A DNA stretch of 64,000 nt. Source: Pedobacter hartonius (GTDB taxonomy: Bacteria > Bacteroidota > Bacteroidia > Sphingobacteriales > Sphingobacteriaceae). Shown piece after piece: positions 37,411-46,740 of the stretch. The stretch covers positions 310,001 through 374,000 of the forward strand of contig NZ_FNRA01000002.1 in the NCBI RefSeq assembly GCF_900107535.1, written 5' to 3'. The notes beneath the pieces are model-generated. The model saw nothing but the letters and a program-made list of their open reading frames with translations, did no database searches and was not told the DNA's origin. How positions within the stretch are numbered: the stretch's first letter is position 1; each line of letters begins with the position of its first letter. Both the position numbers and the translations under genes were made by a program.

Positions 37411-38709
37411 ATGAAGCAGAAGAACATTTATATCATTGATTTCGACAGTACCTTTACGCAAGTGGAAGCATTAGATGAGCTTGCCAGAATTTCCCTTAAA
37501 AAACATCCGGATAAGGAGGCCATCTTCAAAAAAATAGAAGACCTGACAAACCTGGCAATGGAAGGAAAACTGTCGTTCAGTGAAAGTCTGGCCCAGAGGG
37601 TAAAACTGCTGGACGCTTCTGAAGATCATTTGAAACAGCTGATCACACGCCTGAAAAAGAAAGTATCAATGTCTTTCTCCCGCAATGCTGCATTCTTTAA
37701 AAAACATGCCGATCAGGTACTGATCGTTTCCGGCGGATTTAAAGAGTTTATCACACCAGTGGTGAGCCAGTACCATATCAAAAAAGAAAATATCTATGCC
37801 AATACTTTTGTGACTACGGGAGATGGCAAGATTATCGACTACGACCATGCCAATCCGCTGAGTGAAGAAGGCGGCAAAGTAAAACTGATGCAGCAGCTGA
37901 ACCTCGAAGGCGACCTTTACGGCATCGGCGACGGCTACTCCGATTTTCAGCTTCGCGAAAGCGGAATGATCAAGAAGTTCTTTGCCTTTACAGAGAACAT
38001 CTCAAGGGAAAGTATTGTCAGCAGGGCCGACCATGTGACACCAAGTTTTGATGAGTTCCTGTATGTGAACAACCTGCCAAGGGCAATATCTTACCCCAAG
38101 AACAGGATCTTATGCCTGATTATTGGAGAAGTGCCTGCGGAAAGCATTGCCCTACTGAAAAAAGACGGTTTTTCTATCCGTCACTTATCTACTTTCGAGG
38201 ATAAATATGTGAAGGACGTACATATGGTCCTCATGGGCGAAGGTGAAAAAATGGATCCTGCAAAACTACAGCTTGCCGTAAAATTAAAAACTGTTGGTTA
38301 CCTGGGCAGCGCAAAGAGTAACCTGGATGTGCAGACCTGCACGGACATGGGTATCGTGATCTTTGAAGATTCCAAACACAACCCGAGGAACGCCAACTTC
38401 ATCCCGAAAAGGATGATGGACTTTATGAATACGGGTACCACCTACCTGAGCAGCAATTTCCCTAACCTTCAGCTGCCAAGATTTAACCAGAGCCACCGCC
38501 TGATCCATGTTCACCATAACGTACCGGGTATCATGGCGCAGATCAATACCGTTTTCGCCAAACACAGTATCAACATTGTGGGCCAGTTCCTGATGACCAA
38601 TGCTACGATCGGATACGTGATCACCGACATTAATGCAGAATACGATAAAGATGTTTTTAAAGCCCTGAAAAAAATTGACCAAACTATAAAATTCAGAGTA
38701 CTCTATTAA
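37411..38709 (+). CDS. Phosphoserine-phosphatase-like HAD protein fused to a SerA-like/ACT C-terminus
   Basis: 432 residues in three parts. Residues 1-215 are a HAD-IB phosphatase with nucleophile Asp10 and acid Asp12 (IIDFDSTFTQ), Ser107 in IVSGGF and Asp174/Asp178 in GIGDGYSDF, like SerB. Residues 230-355 look like a decayed 3-phosphoglycerate dehydrogenase (VGYLGSAKSNLDVQTCTDMG for the substrate region; SSNFPNLQLPR for the hinge) but have no NAD motif. Residues 362-432 are a SerA-type ACT domain (HRLIHVHHNVPGIMAQINTV...SINIVGQFL), which senses serine in SerA. It suggests a serine-pathway phosphatase with feedback control. It lies between the epimerase and tryptophan dioxygenase genes. Confidence 0.85.
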   Translation: MKQKNIYIIDFDSTFTQVEALDELARISLKKHPDKEAIFKKIEDLTNLAMEGKLSFSESLAQRVKLLDASEDHLKQLITRLKKKVSMSFSRNAAFFKKHADQVLIVSGGFKEFITPVVSQYHIKKENIYANTFVTTGDGKIIDYDHANPLSEEGGKVKLMQQLNLEGDLYGIGDGYSDFQLRESGMIKKFFAFTENISRESIVSRADHVTPSFDEFLYVNNLPRAISYPKNRILCLIIGEVPAESIALLKKDGFSIRHLSTFEDKYVKDVHMVLMGEGEKMDPAKLQLAVKLKTVGYLGSAKSNLDVQTCTDMGIVIFEDSKHNPRNANFIPKRMMDFMNTGTTYLSSNFPNLQLPRFNQSHRLIHVHHNVPGIMAQINTVFAKHSINIVGQFLMTNATIGYVITDINAEYDKDVFKALKKIDQTIKFRVLY

Positions 38710-38726
38710 GTACTCCCGTATGAACA

Positions 38727-39686
38727 ATGGAACTTACACCTGAAATAAAAGACAAACTGGATAAACTCCAGGAAAAGTATGCAGCGATGGGGCAGGATAT
38801 GTCCGCCTATCTGGACGGACTGTTATATGCCGACTTTCTAACCTATTGGGATTATATCCACCTGGATACGTTATTAAGTCTCCAAAGTCCTAAAACACCT
38901 TTTCCGGATGAAGAGATCTTCATCATGTACCACCAGATCACTGAGCTTTATTTTAAGCTCAGCCTGCATGAATGTAAGCAGATTGCCGGACATCCGGCAC
39001 TGACAGCACAGTTTTTTACCGACCGTGTAAAAAGGATCAATGCCTATTTTAATGCCCTTGTAAGTTCTTTTGAAGTGATGGTGAACGGAATGGAAAAAGA
39101 ACAGTTCCTGAAATTCCGAATGTCACTTTTACCGGCCAGTGGCTTTCAGTCGGGCCAGTACAGGATGATCGAGATCTGCGCAACTGATTTCTCCCGGCTG
39201 GTTGACAAAAGCCGCCGTGAAGAACTTGCCGGTGCAACTCTCGAAGAACAGTTTGAACATATCTACTGGAAGTTTGGCGCAACGGAACTCTCCAGCGGGA
39301 AACAGACGCTCACGCTAAAACAGTTCATTGCCAAATATGCAGACCAGTTCCTGCAGCTGATCAGAGAACGCGAGCATACCAATTTCTCCGCCCTGTACCA
39401 CAGGCTGCTCAGCGAAGGGCAGGATCTTAGTGTGCTGGCAGAGGAGCTCAGAAAGCTGGATCTTTTTGTGAACGTGGAATGGCCGCTCTCGCATTACAAA
39501 TCGGCAGTTAGATACCTGGAACGGGATCCTGTGGACATCGCAGCAACAGGCGGGACGAACTGGCAGAAGTACCTTCCCCCGCGTTTTCAGAAGAGAATAT
39601 TTTATCCTTTCCTGTGGACAGAAACACAGTTAGAGGAATGGGGTAAGTCGTGGGTGCTTAGTGTACTAAAAACACTCCACACTTAA
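38727..39686 (+). CDS. kynA: Tryptophan 2,3-dioxygenase
   Basis: Haem enzyme that opens the tryptophan indole ring to N-formylkynurenine, first step of the kynurenine route. 319 residues. Family blocks: ADFLTYWDYIHLDTLLSLQ, EIFIMYHQITELYFKL, MSLLPASGFQSGQYRMIE and, near the C-terminus, WPLSHYKSAVRYLERDP, which holds the proximal haem His, then ATGGTNWQKYLPP for the Thr/Gly substrate loop. It follows the SerB-ACT gene by 17 bases and precedes ilvE by 61 bases. No other kynurenine gene is in the window. Confidence 0.9.
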   Translation: MELTPEIKDKLDKLQEKYAAMGQDMSAYLDGLLYADFLTYWDYIHLDTLLSLQSPKTPFPDEEIFIMYHQITELYFKLSLHECKQIAGHPALTAQFFTDRVKRINAYFNALVSSFEVMVNGMEKEQFLKFRMSLLPASGFQSGQYRMIEICATDFSRLVDKSRREELAGATLEEQFEHIYWKFGATELSSGKQTLTLKQFIAKYADQFLQLIREREHTNFSALYHRLLSEGQDLSVLAEELRKLDLFVNVEWPLSHYKSAVRYLERDPVDIAATGGTNWQKYLPPRFQKRIFYPFLWTETQLEEWGKSWVLSVLKTLHT

Positions 39687-39694
39687 AAAATAAA

Positions 39695-39726
39695 CTGGTT
39701 CATCAAATATTTTTTTCTTAATTTTG
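39695..39726 (+). promoter_or_regulatory. Candidate promoter of ilvE
   Basis: CTG (39695-39697) is followed after 21 bases by the -7 element TAATTTTG (39719-39726). The TTG at 39724 lies within this element, which argues against it as a start codon and for the GTG at 39748. Confidence 0.45.
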
Positions 39727-39747
39727 AATCGAACTAATTTCGAAATT

Positions 39748-40812
39748 GTGATAGAGACTTTGACAATAAAAACAACCAGAACTGACCATTCCAGACTGGC
39801 TGAATTAGATAAAACAAATCTGCCTTTTGGAAAGTATTTTACTGACCATATGTTCGTTGCCGATTACGAAGATGGCGAATGGAAGAACTTTGCAATCGTT
39901 CCTTACGGTCCTATTCCAATGAGTCCGGCAAGTTCTGTCATTCATTACGGACAGACCATTTTTGAAGGATTAAAGGCATACAGACAAGCTGATGGCAGTG
40001 TAAGCGTATTCAGAGCCGGTAAAAACCTTGAGCGCATGAATAAATCTGCTGTCCGTATGGCTATGCCTACCCTTCCTGAAGAAATTTTCATGCAGGGCCT
40101 CGCAGCGCTGATCGATATCGACAGGGCATGGGTTCCGGACATAGAAAATTACTCTTTATATATCAGGCCTACGATGTTCGCCACTGACGCGTTCCTCGGT
40201 GTAAGGCCGTCATTAACGTATAAATTTATGATCCTGATGAGCCCGAGCGCTCCATATTACAGCAAACCGCTGAAAGTGAAAATCGAGACGAAATATACCC
40301 GTTCGGTAGATGGTGGTGTTGGAGCTGCAAAAACCGCAGGCAATTACGCCATGGCAATGCTGCCTACAGTTAAAGCACATGAAGAGGGTTTTGACCAGCT
40401 GATCTGGACGGATGCGAAAGAACACAAGTATGTGGAAGAATCCGGTGCGGCCAACCTGATGTTCGTTGTGGATGGCAAAATATTAACTCCTGAAGTCCGT
40501 GAAACAATCCTGGACGGCGTAACCCGCGACACCGTGATCCAGCTTGCAAAAAGTACGGGATACGAAGTGGAGGAAAGAAGGGTATCGATCCACGAAGTGC
40601 TGGAATATGCCGAAAGCGGAAGGCTGACTGAAGCTTTTGCAGTAGGTACGGCGGCTACGATAACTCAAATCTATGAGATGAACTACGAAGGTAAGGCTTA
40701 TCCCCTGACTGATCTCTCTACACGTACTGTATCTAACGGTATATTAGCAAAATTAAACCAGATCCGCTACGGCCTGACCGCTGATGAATTTGGCTGGAAC
40801 TGGATCCTTTAA
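39748..40812 (+). CDS. ilvE: Branched-chain amino acid aminotransferase
   Basis: PLP enzyme that exchanges the amino group between glutamate and the 2-oxo acids of Leu, Ile and Val. 354 residues from the GTG at 39748, whose product begins IETLTIKTTRTDHSRL, the normal family N-terminus. The PLP Lys is in GAAKTAGNYAMA, phosphate contacts in SGAANLMFV, and the C-terminal GTAATITQIYEMNY loop is kept. A TTG at 39724 is in frame but would lie inside the likely -7 promoter element. It ends 25 bases before a strong hairpin terminator. Confidence 0.94.
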   Translation: MIETLTIKTTRTDHSRLAELDKTNLPFGKYFTDHMFVADYEDGEWKNFAIVPYGPIPMSPASSVIHYGQTIFEGLKAYRQADGSVSVFRAGKNLERMNKSAVRMAMPTLPEEIFMQGLAALIDIDRAWVPDIENYSLYIRPTMFATDAFLGVRPSLTYKFMILMSPSAPYYSKPLKVKIETKYTRSVDGGVGAAKTAGNYAMAMLPTVKAHEEGFDQLIWTDAKEHKYVEESGAANLMFVVDGKILTPEVRETILDGVTRDTVIQLAKSTGYEVEERRVSIHEVLEYAESGRLTEAFAVGTAATITQIYEMNYEGKAYPLTDLSTRTVSNGILAKLNQIRYGLTADEFGWNWIL

Positions 40813-40837
40813 AAAAACTAAAATATTCTGATCATAG

Positions 40838-40870
40838 AAGGCGCCTGTAACGGGCGCCTTTAATTTTTTA
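40838..40870 (+). terminator. Rho-independent terminator of ilvE
   Basis: AAGGCGCC (40838-40845) pairs perfectly with GGCGCCTT (40853-40860) around a 7-base loop, followed by TAATTTTTT. Confidence 0.85.
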
Positions 40871-40875
40871 CATTC

Positions 40876-42939
40876 ATGAAGCATTTTTTACTATTCACTC
40901 TCGGTACCGGTTTACTGTTCAGTTCTATCGCCGAAGCACAGCGGCACCGGTTAAATTTCCAGCAAACCCAGGGTACGGTACCTTCGCTCAGTAAAACACT
41001 GCCCGTAATTTCGGGTTGGAGCGATGACAGTCACTATATTGAAACGGATACCAAAACACGCCAGCTGTACACCGTAGACATCCGGTCCGGCGAACGGAAG
41101 GCATACACACCACCATCGAAAAGTAACGCGGAGGTGATGGTGAAGGACAGCGACAAAAACCCTACGCTCTCTCCTGACGGGAAATATGTGGCGTTTACAC
41201 GCAATGGCGATCTCTATTCGATAGCTATAGCCAATGGCAAAGAGATCAGGTACACAACGGATGCCACCGACGTAATCTATAACGGCTATTCCTCCTGGGT
41301 ATATTTTGAAGAGATCCTGGGCCGCCCTACCAAATACAAGGCATTCTGGTGGGCACCTGACAGTAAACACCTCGCCTTTATGCGTTTTGATGACACCAAG
41401 GTTCCGATGTTCCCGATCAACGGATCTGCAGGGCAGCACGGATATACCGAAAAAACGCATTATCCGCAGGCAGGGGATCCAAATCCTGAAGTGAAAATAG
41501 GTTTTGTTCCTGCAGCCGGAGGCGCGATCGTATGGGCAGACTTTAATGAAAAGGACGATCAGTATTTCGGCACCCCCTACTGGAGCTATGATGGCAGCAG
41601 CATGATGGTGCAATGGATGAACCGCGGACAGGACAACCTGAAATTCTATACCGTTAAACCTGAGACCGGCGCCAAAAAGGAAATCTATGATGAAAAACAG
41701 CCTTCATGGGTAGATCTTGATTATGACGGCCGCATCACCTACCTGGAAGACAAAAAACATTATATCCTGAAAAGCGATAAGACCGGCTGGGCACACTATT
41801 ACCTGTATACGCTTGACGGTAAACTGATCAACCCGCTCACCAGCGGCAAGTGGCAGGTAACAAAACTGCTGAACGTTGACGAAAAGAACAAAGTGGTCTA
41901 TTTCATGGCCCGTAAGGAAGCTTCTACCCGGACAGACCTTTACCGCGTAAACTATAATGGCAAAGACCTTAAACGACTTACCTTCGGAGAATACACCCAC
42001 CAGGTACAGGTTTCCCCTTCCGGAAAATATTTTATCACAACCTATTCCAATGTAAGCACACCAACCAGGCAGACACTGCTGGACAATAACGGCAAGATCA
42101 TTAAAGAGATCGCCGACAGTAAATCGGCAGATTTTGCAGGTTTTGCTATTGGTAAAACTGAGATGATCACTATTCCAACCGATGACGGCTACAACCTGCC
42201 TGCAGTGATCACCTATCCGGTAGATTTTGACCAGACAAAAACCTATCCGGTGGTCTTCAGTATGTATGGCGGGCCTGATGCAGGAACAGTAACCAATACC
42301 TGGAAAGGTACAGCTATTCAGTGGTGGGCAAATGAAGGGATTATCCAGATTGCCGTAGACCACCGCGCTTCAGGCCAGTTTGGCAAGGAAGGCGTTGCCC
42401 TGATGCACAGGAACCTGGGCAAATGGGAGATGAAGGATTATATTACCGCAGCAAAATGGCTGAAAGAGAAGCCATGGGTGAACAAGAAGAAATTGCTGAT
42501 CACAGGACATAGTTATGGCGGGTATATGACTACGATGGCACTAACTTATGGAGCTGATTATTTTGACTATGGATACGCAGGTGCACCCGTAACGAGCTGG
42601 GAGCTATATGATTCTGCTTATACAGAAAGATTTATGGATACGCCGAAGGAGAATCCTGAAGGCTATAAAAATGCTTCGGTGCTCACGTATGTAGATCAGT
42701 ATAAAGGATTGCTGCGGATTATGCATGCAGATATGGACGATAATGTGCATATGCAGAATACGATTCAGCTGATCAATAAAATGGAAGATGCGAACAAACA
42801 TTTTGAGCTGATGGTTTATCCCGGTGGCAGACATGGCTGGTCTTCAACGGTTAAAGGGAAGCATGATTTTACAGAACGTGTAAGGTTCTACTATCAGAAT
42901 TTACTGGAGAAACCTGTGCCGGAAGAGTTGCTGAAGTAG
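40876..42939 (+). CDS. Exported S9 family dipeptidyl-peptidase (DPP-IV-like)
   Basis: Serine peptidase that removes dipeptides, usually after Pro or Ala, in the periplasm. 687 residues; signal peptide MKHFLLFTLGTGLLFSSIAEA before Gln22. The N-terminal half is a beta-propeller with the DPP-IV Glu motif (SWVYFEEILGRPTKYKAFWW), the C-terminal half an alpha/beta hydrolase: nucleophile GHSYGGYM, acid MHADMDDNVH and His in YPGGRHGWS. The propeller is shorter than in mammalian DPP-IV but normal for Bacteroidota. The ATG is 16 bases past the ilvE terminator. It converges on the AsmA-like gene. Confidence 0.9.
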   Translation: MKHFLLFTLGTGLLFSSIAEAQRHRLNFQQTQGTVPSLSKTLPVISGWSDDSHYIETDTKTRQLYTVDIRSGERKAYTPPSKSNAEVMVKDSDKNPTLSPDGKYVAFTRNGDLYSIAIANGKEIRYTTDATDVIYNGYSSWVYFEEILGRPTKYKAFWWAPDSKHLAFMRFDDTKVPMFPINGSAGQHGYTEKTHYPQAGDPNPEVKIGFVPAAGGAIVWADFNEKDDQYFGTPYWSYDGSSMMVQWMNRGQDNLKFYTVKPETGAKKEIYDEKQPSWVDLDYDGRITYLEDKKHYILKSDKTGWAHYYLYTLDGKLINPLTSGKWQVTKLLNVDEKNKVVYFMARKEASTRTDLYRVNYNGKDLKRLTFGEYTHQVQVSPSGKYFITTYSNVSTPTRQTLLDNNGKIIKEIADSKSADFAGFAIGKTEMITIPTDDGYNLPAVITYPVDFDQTKTYPVVFSMYGGPDAGTVTNTWKGTAIQWWANEGIIQIAVDHRASGQFGKEGVALMHRNLGKWEMKDYITAAKWLKEKPWVNKKKLLITGHSYGGYMTTMALTYGADYFDYGYAGAPVTSWELYDSAYTERFMDTPKENPEGYKNASVLTYVDQYKGLLRIMHADMDDNVHMQNTIQLINKMEDANKHFELMVYPGGRHGWSSTVKGKHDFTERVRFYYQNLLEKPVPEELLK

Positions 42940-42942
42940 AGG

Positions 42943-44739
42943 CTATTTCCTTCCCCTTGCTTCGTTCCTGCGCTGCCGGTTCTCCCTGCGCTCCTCCCTG
43001 TCGGCCTTCATTTTTTCAAATTGGGCTATTTTGGCAGCAATTTGCGCTTCTTTCTGCGGCGTCAGGCCTACAGTGTATTTGATGCCCTGGAAAAGTGACT
43101 GCCAGATAAAGCTAAAAAAGGAGGTAGTAGGATCTCTATGGAAATCAATGGGTGCAGTAATAAACTGGCCCGCTATATTCGGATTAGCGGGGTTGATCAC
43201 CAGGGCATTTGCCAGCATGGAGATCAGCCCCTGTTTTACCAGGCGGTTCTTTCCCTGTACTTTCTTCAGCAGGCCAATGGAAAGATCATTGTAGGCAAAA
43301 GCCAGTTTTCCTTTTGCCTGGGTTTCATCGGCAGTAACGTTAAAGGTCAGTTTCTTAACCTCCCCGCTTTTCACCTGTACCAGGCCCAACGGTTTAGTGA
43401 TCTTGTTCAAGACCGGCCCCTCCATATCCGTTAGTTGCCCATCATACGAAAATGCACCGTTCTTAGCATTGAGGTCGAACCTGAAATTTACATGCAGCTT
43501 TCCCTTCCCCATCATATAGCTATCAAGACGGGCAAGCATAATGGGGTTCCTTTGCTTTACTTTCTCTTCATTCGTCACATTTGAGATGGTGCCGGAAGTG
43601 TTTTCAAAGGTGATCCTTCCCTTCTGCCTCGTATAACGGTCAAACAGGGCATAACTAAAATCTATATTGGTCAGGTTCAGCTTTTTTACCGACAGCTGCC
43701 CTTTTACTGTTTGCAGGAGCTGGTGCGGGAACTTGCCCATCCGGACAACACCTCTGGAAGGAAGCTCATTGTTGTTAAATACCGATACAGAACCGTTCGC
43801 AATGTTCATTTCCGTGGCAGATAACTGCAGTTTCTTTACGTAGAGGGGAAGGTCGATTCCTGTTAAGCTGATGTCGCTCATCCGGATATGGAAGCGGTCT
43901 TTTGCATAACCTGCAACACGCCCGAAGTCCATTTCCGAATACCTGGGCGTCAGGCTAAACCTGTTGATATGAAGCAAGCCGGTAGAGGCTTTGAAGGACA
44001 AAGCGTTTATATTCATATGATACAGGCTGTCCGGAGTAGCAAACTGGTAGTCGTTCAGATTGATCAGGACGTCCTTCAAGAGGTAAAACCGTGAGGGGTC
44101 TGTAGCAGAATGGGCGTCTATCAGCCAGTCTTTGAAGGTAATATCCAGGTTATTCAAAGAATCAGACTCCGGTAAGGGCAGGTTTTTGTTCACATATTTA
44201 AAGCTCACATCCTTCAGGTCAATGCTTTTGACACTTACCTGTTTCAGAAACCTGGAGATATAGGTGTAGGGCGAGCGGTACGGCCTTGCCGGCCTGTTCT
44301 CATTAAAGTCAAACTGTTTGTTGATCATCACCACACTGGGATGCTCAAATAACAACTGGTCTACATTCAATTTTTTATCCCTAAATAACCGGAAAGGGTG
44401 AAAATTCCAGATGGTCAGTTTTTTAAGCCTGACTTCATAAATATTATTGGGCGCATGTTTAAGCCTGACCAGCTTATTGAAAATATTGGTGTCCGGCAGG
44501 ATACGCACATCCAGTATAGAGGCATTGCCTAAAAGATAGTTGGTATTTACATCGCTGAATTCAACGTGGTACAGGCTGTCTGTAGCGTGCAGCACCAAGT
44601 CTTTTAGTTCTTTGGTAACAATAGGCCTGCGTTTCGAGCTGAGGTACCAGGATGCGGCATCGGCAGCCATAAACAGCACAAATACGATTCCGGCGGCCCA
44701 TTTAATAACAGTAAACGTCTTACGGGATGTTCTAATCAT
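42943..44739 (-). CDS. AsmA-like membrane-anchored protein, downstream paralogue
   Basis: 598 residues with one N-terminal membrane helix (WAAGIVFVLFMAADAASWYL) and a long periplasmic beta-rich body resembling AsmA/TamB-type lipid-transport or envelope-assembly proteins (GLVQVKSGEVKKLTFNVTAD, GKLAFAYNDLSIGLL). The C-terminus is strongly basic and charged (EERRENRQRRNEARGRK). It is homologous over its full length to the protein encoded directly upstream at 44797-46611, so this is a tandem duplication. Function by family: moving lipids between membranes or restraining outer-membrane assembly; not proven for these. Confidence 0.7.
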   Translation of the reverse strand: MIRTSRKTFTVIKWAAGIVFVLFMAADAASWYLSSKRRPIVTKELKDLVLHATDSLYHVEFSDVNTNYLLGNASILDVRILPDTNIFNKLVRLKHAPNNIYEVRLKKLTIWNFHPFRLFRDKKLNVDQLLFEHPSVVMINKQFDFNENRPARPYRSPYTYISRFLKQVSVKSIDLKDVSFKYVNKNLPLPESDSLNNLDITFKDWLIDAHSATDPSRFYLLKDVLINLNDYQFATPDSLYHMNINALSFKASTGLLHINRFSLTPRYSEMDFGRVAGYAKDRFHIRMSDISLTGIDLPLYVKKLQLSATEMNIANGSVSVFNNNELPSRGVVRMGKFPHQLLQTVKGQLSVKKLNLTNIDFSYALFDRYTRQKGRITFENTSGTISNVTNEEKVKQRNPIMLARLDSYMMGKGKLHVNFRFDLNAKNGAFSYDGQLTDMEGPVLNKITKPLGLVQVKSGEVKKLTFNVTADETQAKGKLAFAYNDLSIGLLKKVQGKNRLVKQGLISMLANALVINPANPNIAGQFITAPIDFHRDPTTSFFSFIWQSLFQGIKYTVGLTPQKEAQIAAKIAQFEKMKADREERRENRQRRNEARGRK

Positions 44740-44796
44740 GCAGCAACAGGGATATTATTTTCCAATATACGTTTTTTTATCAAACGACCGGCCGAC

Positions 44797-46611
44797 TTAA
44801 TTATGTTCCTTTTCAGCTTTTCTTTCTGCTCTTCTCTGCTGTCTTTTCTCTTTCCTGCTTTCCCTTTTTTCTTTACGTTCCTCTAGTTTTTCAACCACTA
44901 CCTTACGCCCCTCCTCAGGAGTTTTCATTGGGATAATGCCTAATCCTACAGTTTCACGCAGACCAATGAATACACTTTTCCATAACAGGTTGAAGAACGA
45001 GGCACCGGGAGGACGCTCAAAAACGATATCTGCCGTACGGACAGGTTTTCCTTTAGCCGGGTTTTCGTCTTTGACGACCAGCGTATTTGCCAAAAAGGAA
45101 AGCAGACCTTTCTTTTTAGCGGGCTGCCCGTCTTCACCCTCTTTCAGCAGCTCTATCTTCAGGTTGTTGTAATACATATGCATGGTTCCCCTGGAGCCCT
45201 TAGCATTCGCCCTGACATCGAAATCTATTTTCTGAATCTGCCCGCTCTTTACTTTTACCAGCCCGAGGCTTTTAGCAAGGGGGTTAAGTTTCACCATATC
45301 CATTTTCCCGATATTCCCCTTAAAGGTAAAAGCAGCATTTTCGGCCAGCAGATCAAAATTGATCCTGATATTCAGTTGGGCGGCCCTGATCATATAGGCA
45401 TTCAGCTCAGCTACGGCATACCTGTTCCTTGACAGCGACGCAGAATCGTTCGTTACATTAAAGATATTTCCGTTCAGCCTGTCAATATGAACTGTCCCCT
45501 TTTCCTGGGAAATAGGGTTATATTCGGTATAAGCAACATTTACGCCCCGCAGTTTCAGCGTGTCTATTGTGGTTTCTATAGGTAATCTCCTCAGTGCCAT
45601 ATGCGGAAAGTTCCGGGTTTTGTCACCATGGCCGGGAGGCATTTCCCTGTTCATAAACACTTTGGCATCCCCGTTTTTAATACGAAGCGATCTGGCATGC
45701 AGGACACCCCTGATATTCAGCCTGTAGAAATTTACCCCATTGAAATCAATCCGGTCAAATGCCAGGTTATACCGGTCTTTCTGCGTCTTCAGCATTTTGC
45801 TGAACTGTATTTCCGGGTACATCGGGATCATCTTTAATCCCCTGATGTGGATGTTCTTACCTGCAGCAGAACCTGTGATGGTATCTACTTTCATGGTGTA
45901 CATCTTATTCTTTGATAAAGAATGATACCCCGCCATTTCAAAGGAGATATCTTTTGTATAATAGAACCTGCCGGTATCAGTCCTGGAATGTGCATCAATC
46001 AGGATATCCTTTACGTGTACGTTCAGGTTTTTCACCGAATTCAACACGCTCCCTGTGGCCCCGCTGACATAGTCGAAGTCAGCATCCTCAATTTTAACCC
46101 CTTTGATATGTACAGATTTTAATGTTCTGGAGATCCTTTCATACAGACTGCGCCTTTCTTTTACGGGAGTTGGCTTTTTATAGACTTTGTGATAGATCAT
46201 ATTGATCGAGGGATGCTCCAGGATAATGTCATTCATTTCTATCTTTCTCTTGAAATAGATCGTCAGGATGCTGATCCTTCGCAACTCCAGTTTTTCCAGT
46301 TTTACCTGGAACAAATGGGTAGGCGCCGTGCCCAGTTTTTTAAGCGCATTAAAAACAGCCGTGTCAGGCGCAAGTAAAATACTGTCAACCGTTACGCTGC
46401 CGGTAACAATGTTCAGGTGGACGTCTTTAAAATTGATATGATAAAGGTGACTGGAACCGTTGTAGACCACGTCTTTTATCTTTTGTGTTAACACCGGCTT
46501 CCAGCGGATGCTAAAATAAATTGAAATACTGGCAATGACAGCGATCAGGACGATAATTATTCCACCAATCCATTTCCATACTTTTCTTGTTCCCGGTCTC
46601 TTGTTTACCAT
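44797..46611 (-). CDS. AsmA-like membrane-anchored protein, upstream paralogue
   Basis: 604 residues from the ATG at 46611 (an upstream in-frame ATG at 46638 adds nine residues before a normal basic n-region). One N-terminal membrane helix (WIGGIIIVLIAVIASISIYF) and the same domain order as the neighbour: an early block with LDS/DTAVFN, HPSINMIYHK matching the neighbour's HPSVVMINK, then SLGLVKVKSGQIQKIDFDV near the C-terminus and a Lys/Arg/Glu-rich tail. The two genes are 57 bases apart on the same strand. Members in other Bacteroidota are likewise often paired. Confidence 0.7.
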   Translation of the reverse strand: MVNKRPGTRKVWKWIGGIIIVLIAVIASISIYFSIRWKPVLTQKIKDVVYNGSSHLYHINFKDVHLNIVTGSVTVDSILLAPDTAVFNALKKLGTAPTHLFQVKLEKLELRRISILTIYFKRKIEMNDIILEHPSINMIYHKVYKKPTPVKERRSLYERISRTLKSVHIKGVKIEDADFDYVSGATGSVLNSVKNLNVHVKDILIDAHSRTDTGRFYYTKDISFEMAGYHSLSKNKMYTMKVDTITGSAAGKNIHIRGLKMIPMYPEIQFSKMLKTQKDRYNLAFDRIDFNGVNFYRLNIRGVLHARSLRIKNGDAKVFMNREMPPGHGDKTRNFPHMALRRLPIETTIDTLKLRGVNVAYTEYNPISQEKGTVHIDRLNGNIFNVTNDSASLSRNRYAVAELNAYMIRAAQLNIRINFDLLAENAAFTFKGNIGKMDMVKLNPLAKSLGLVKVKSGQIQKIDFDVRANAKGSRGTMHMYYNNLKIELLKEGEDGQPAKKKGLLSFLANTLVVKDENPAKGKPVRTADIVFERPPGASFFNLLWKSVFIGLRETVGLGIIPMKTPEEGRKVVVEKLEERKEKRESRKEKRQQRRAERKAEKEHN

Positions 46612-46683
46612 AGGTGAGTTATATTCTACTATATACAAGTGCAGTGCTCACAATGTTTTTGTACGGTAATAAATTCTGCCAAT

Positions 46684-46715
46684 TTGTCATTTACAAATTA
46701 TATTTTGTATTTTTG
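46684..46715 (+). promoter_or_regulatory. Promoter of the miaB gene cluster
   Basis: TTG (46684-46686) and TATTTTTG (46708-46715) are 21 bases apart, a full match to the Bacteroidota TTG-N17-23-TAnnTTTG consensus, with a 25-base leader to the ATG at 46741. Confidence 0.75.
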
Positions 46716-46740
46716 TGCCCCAGTAATAGGATTACAGTTT

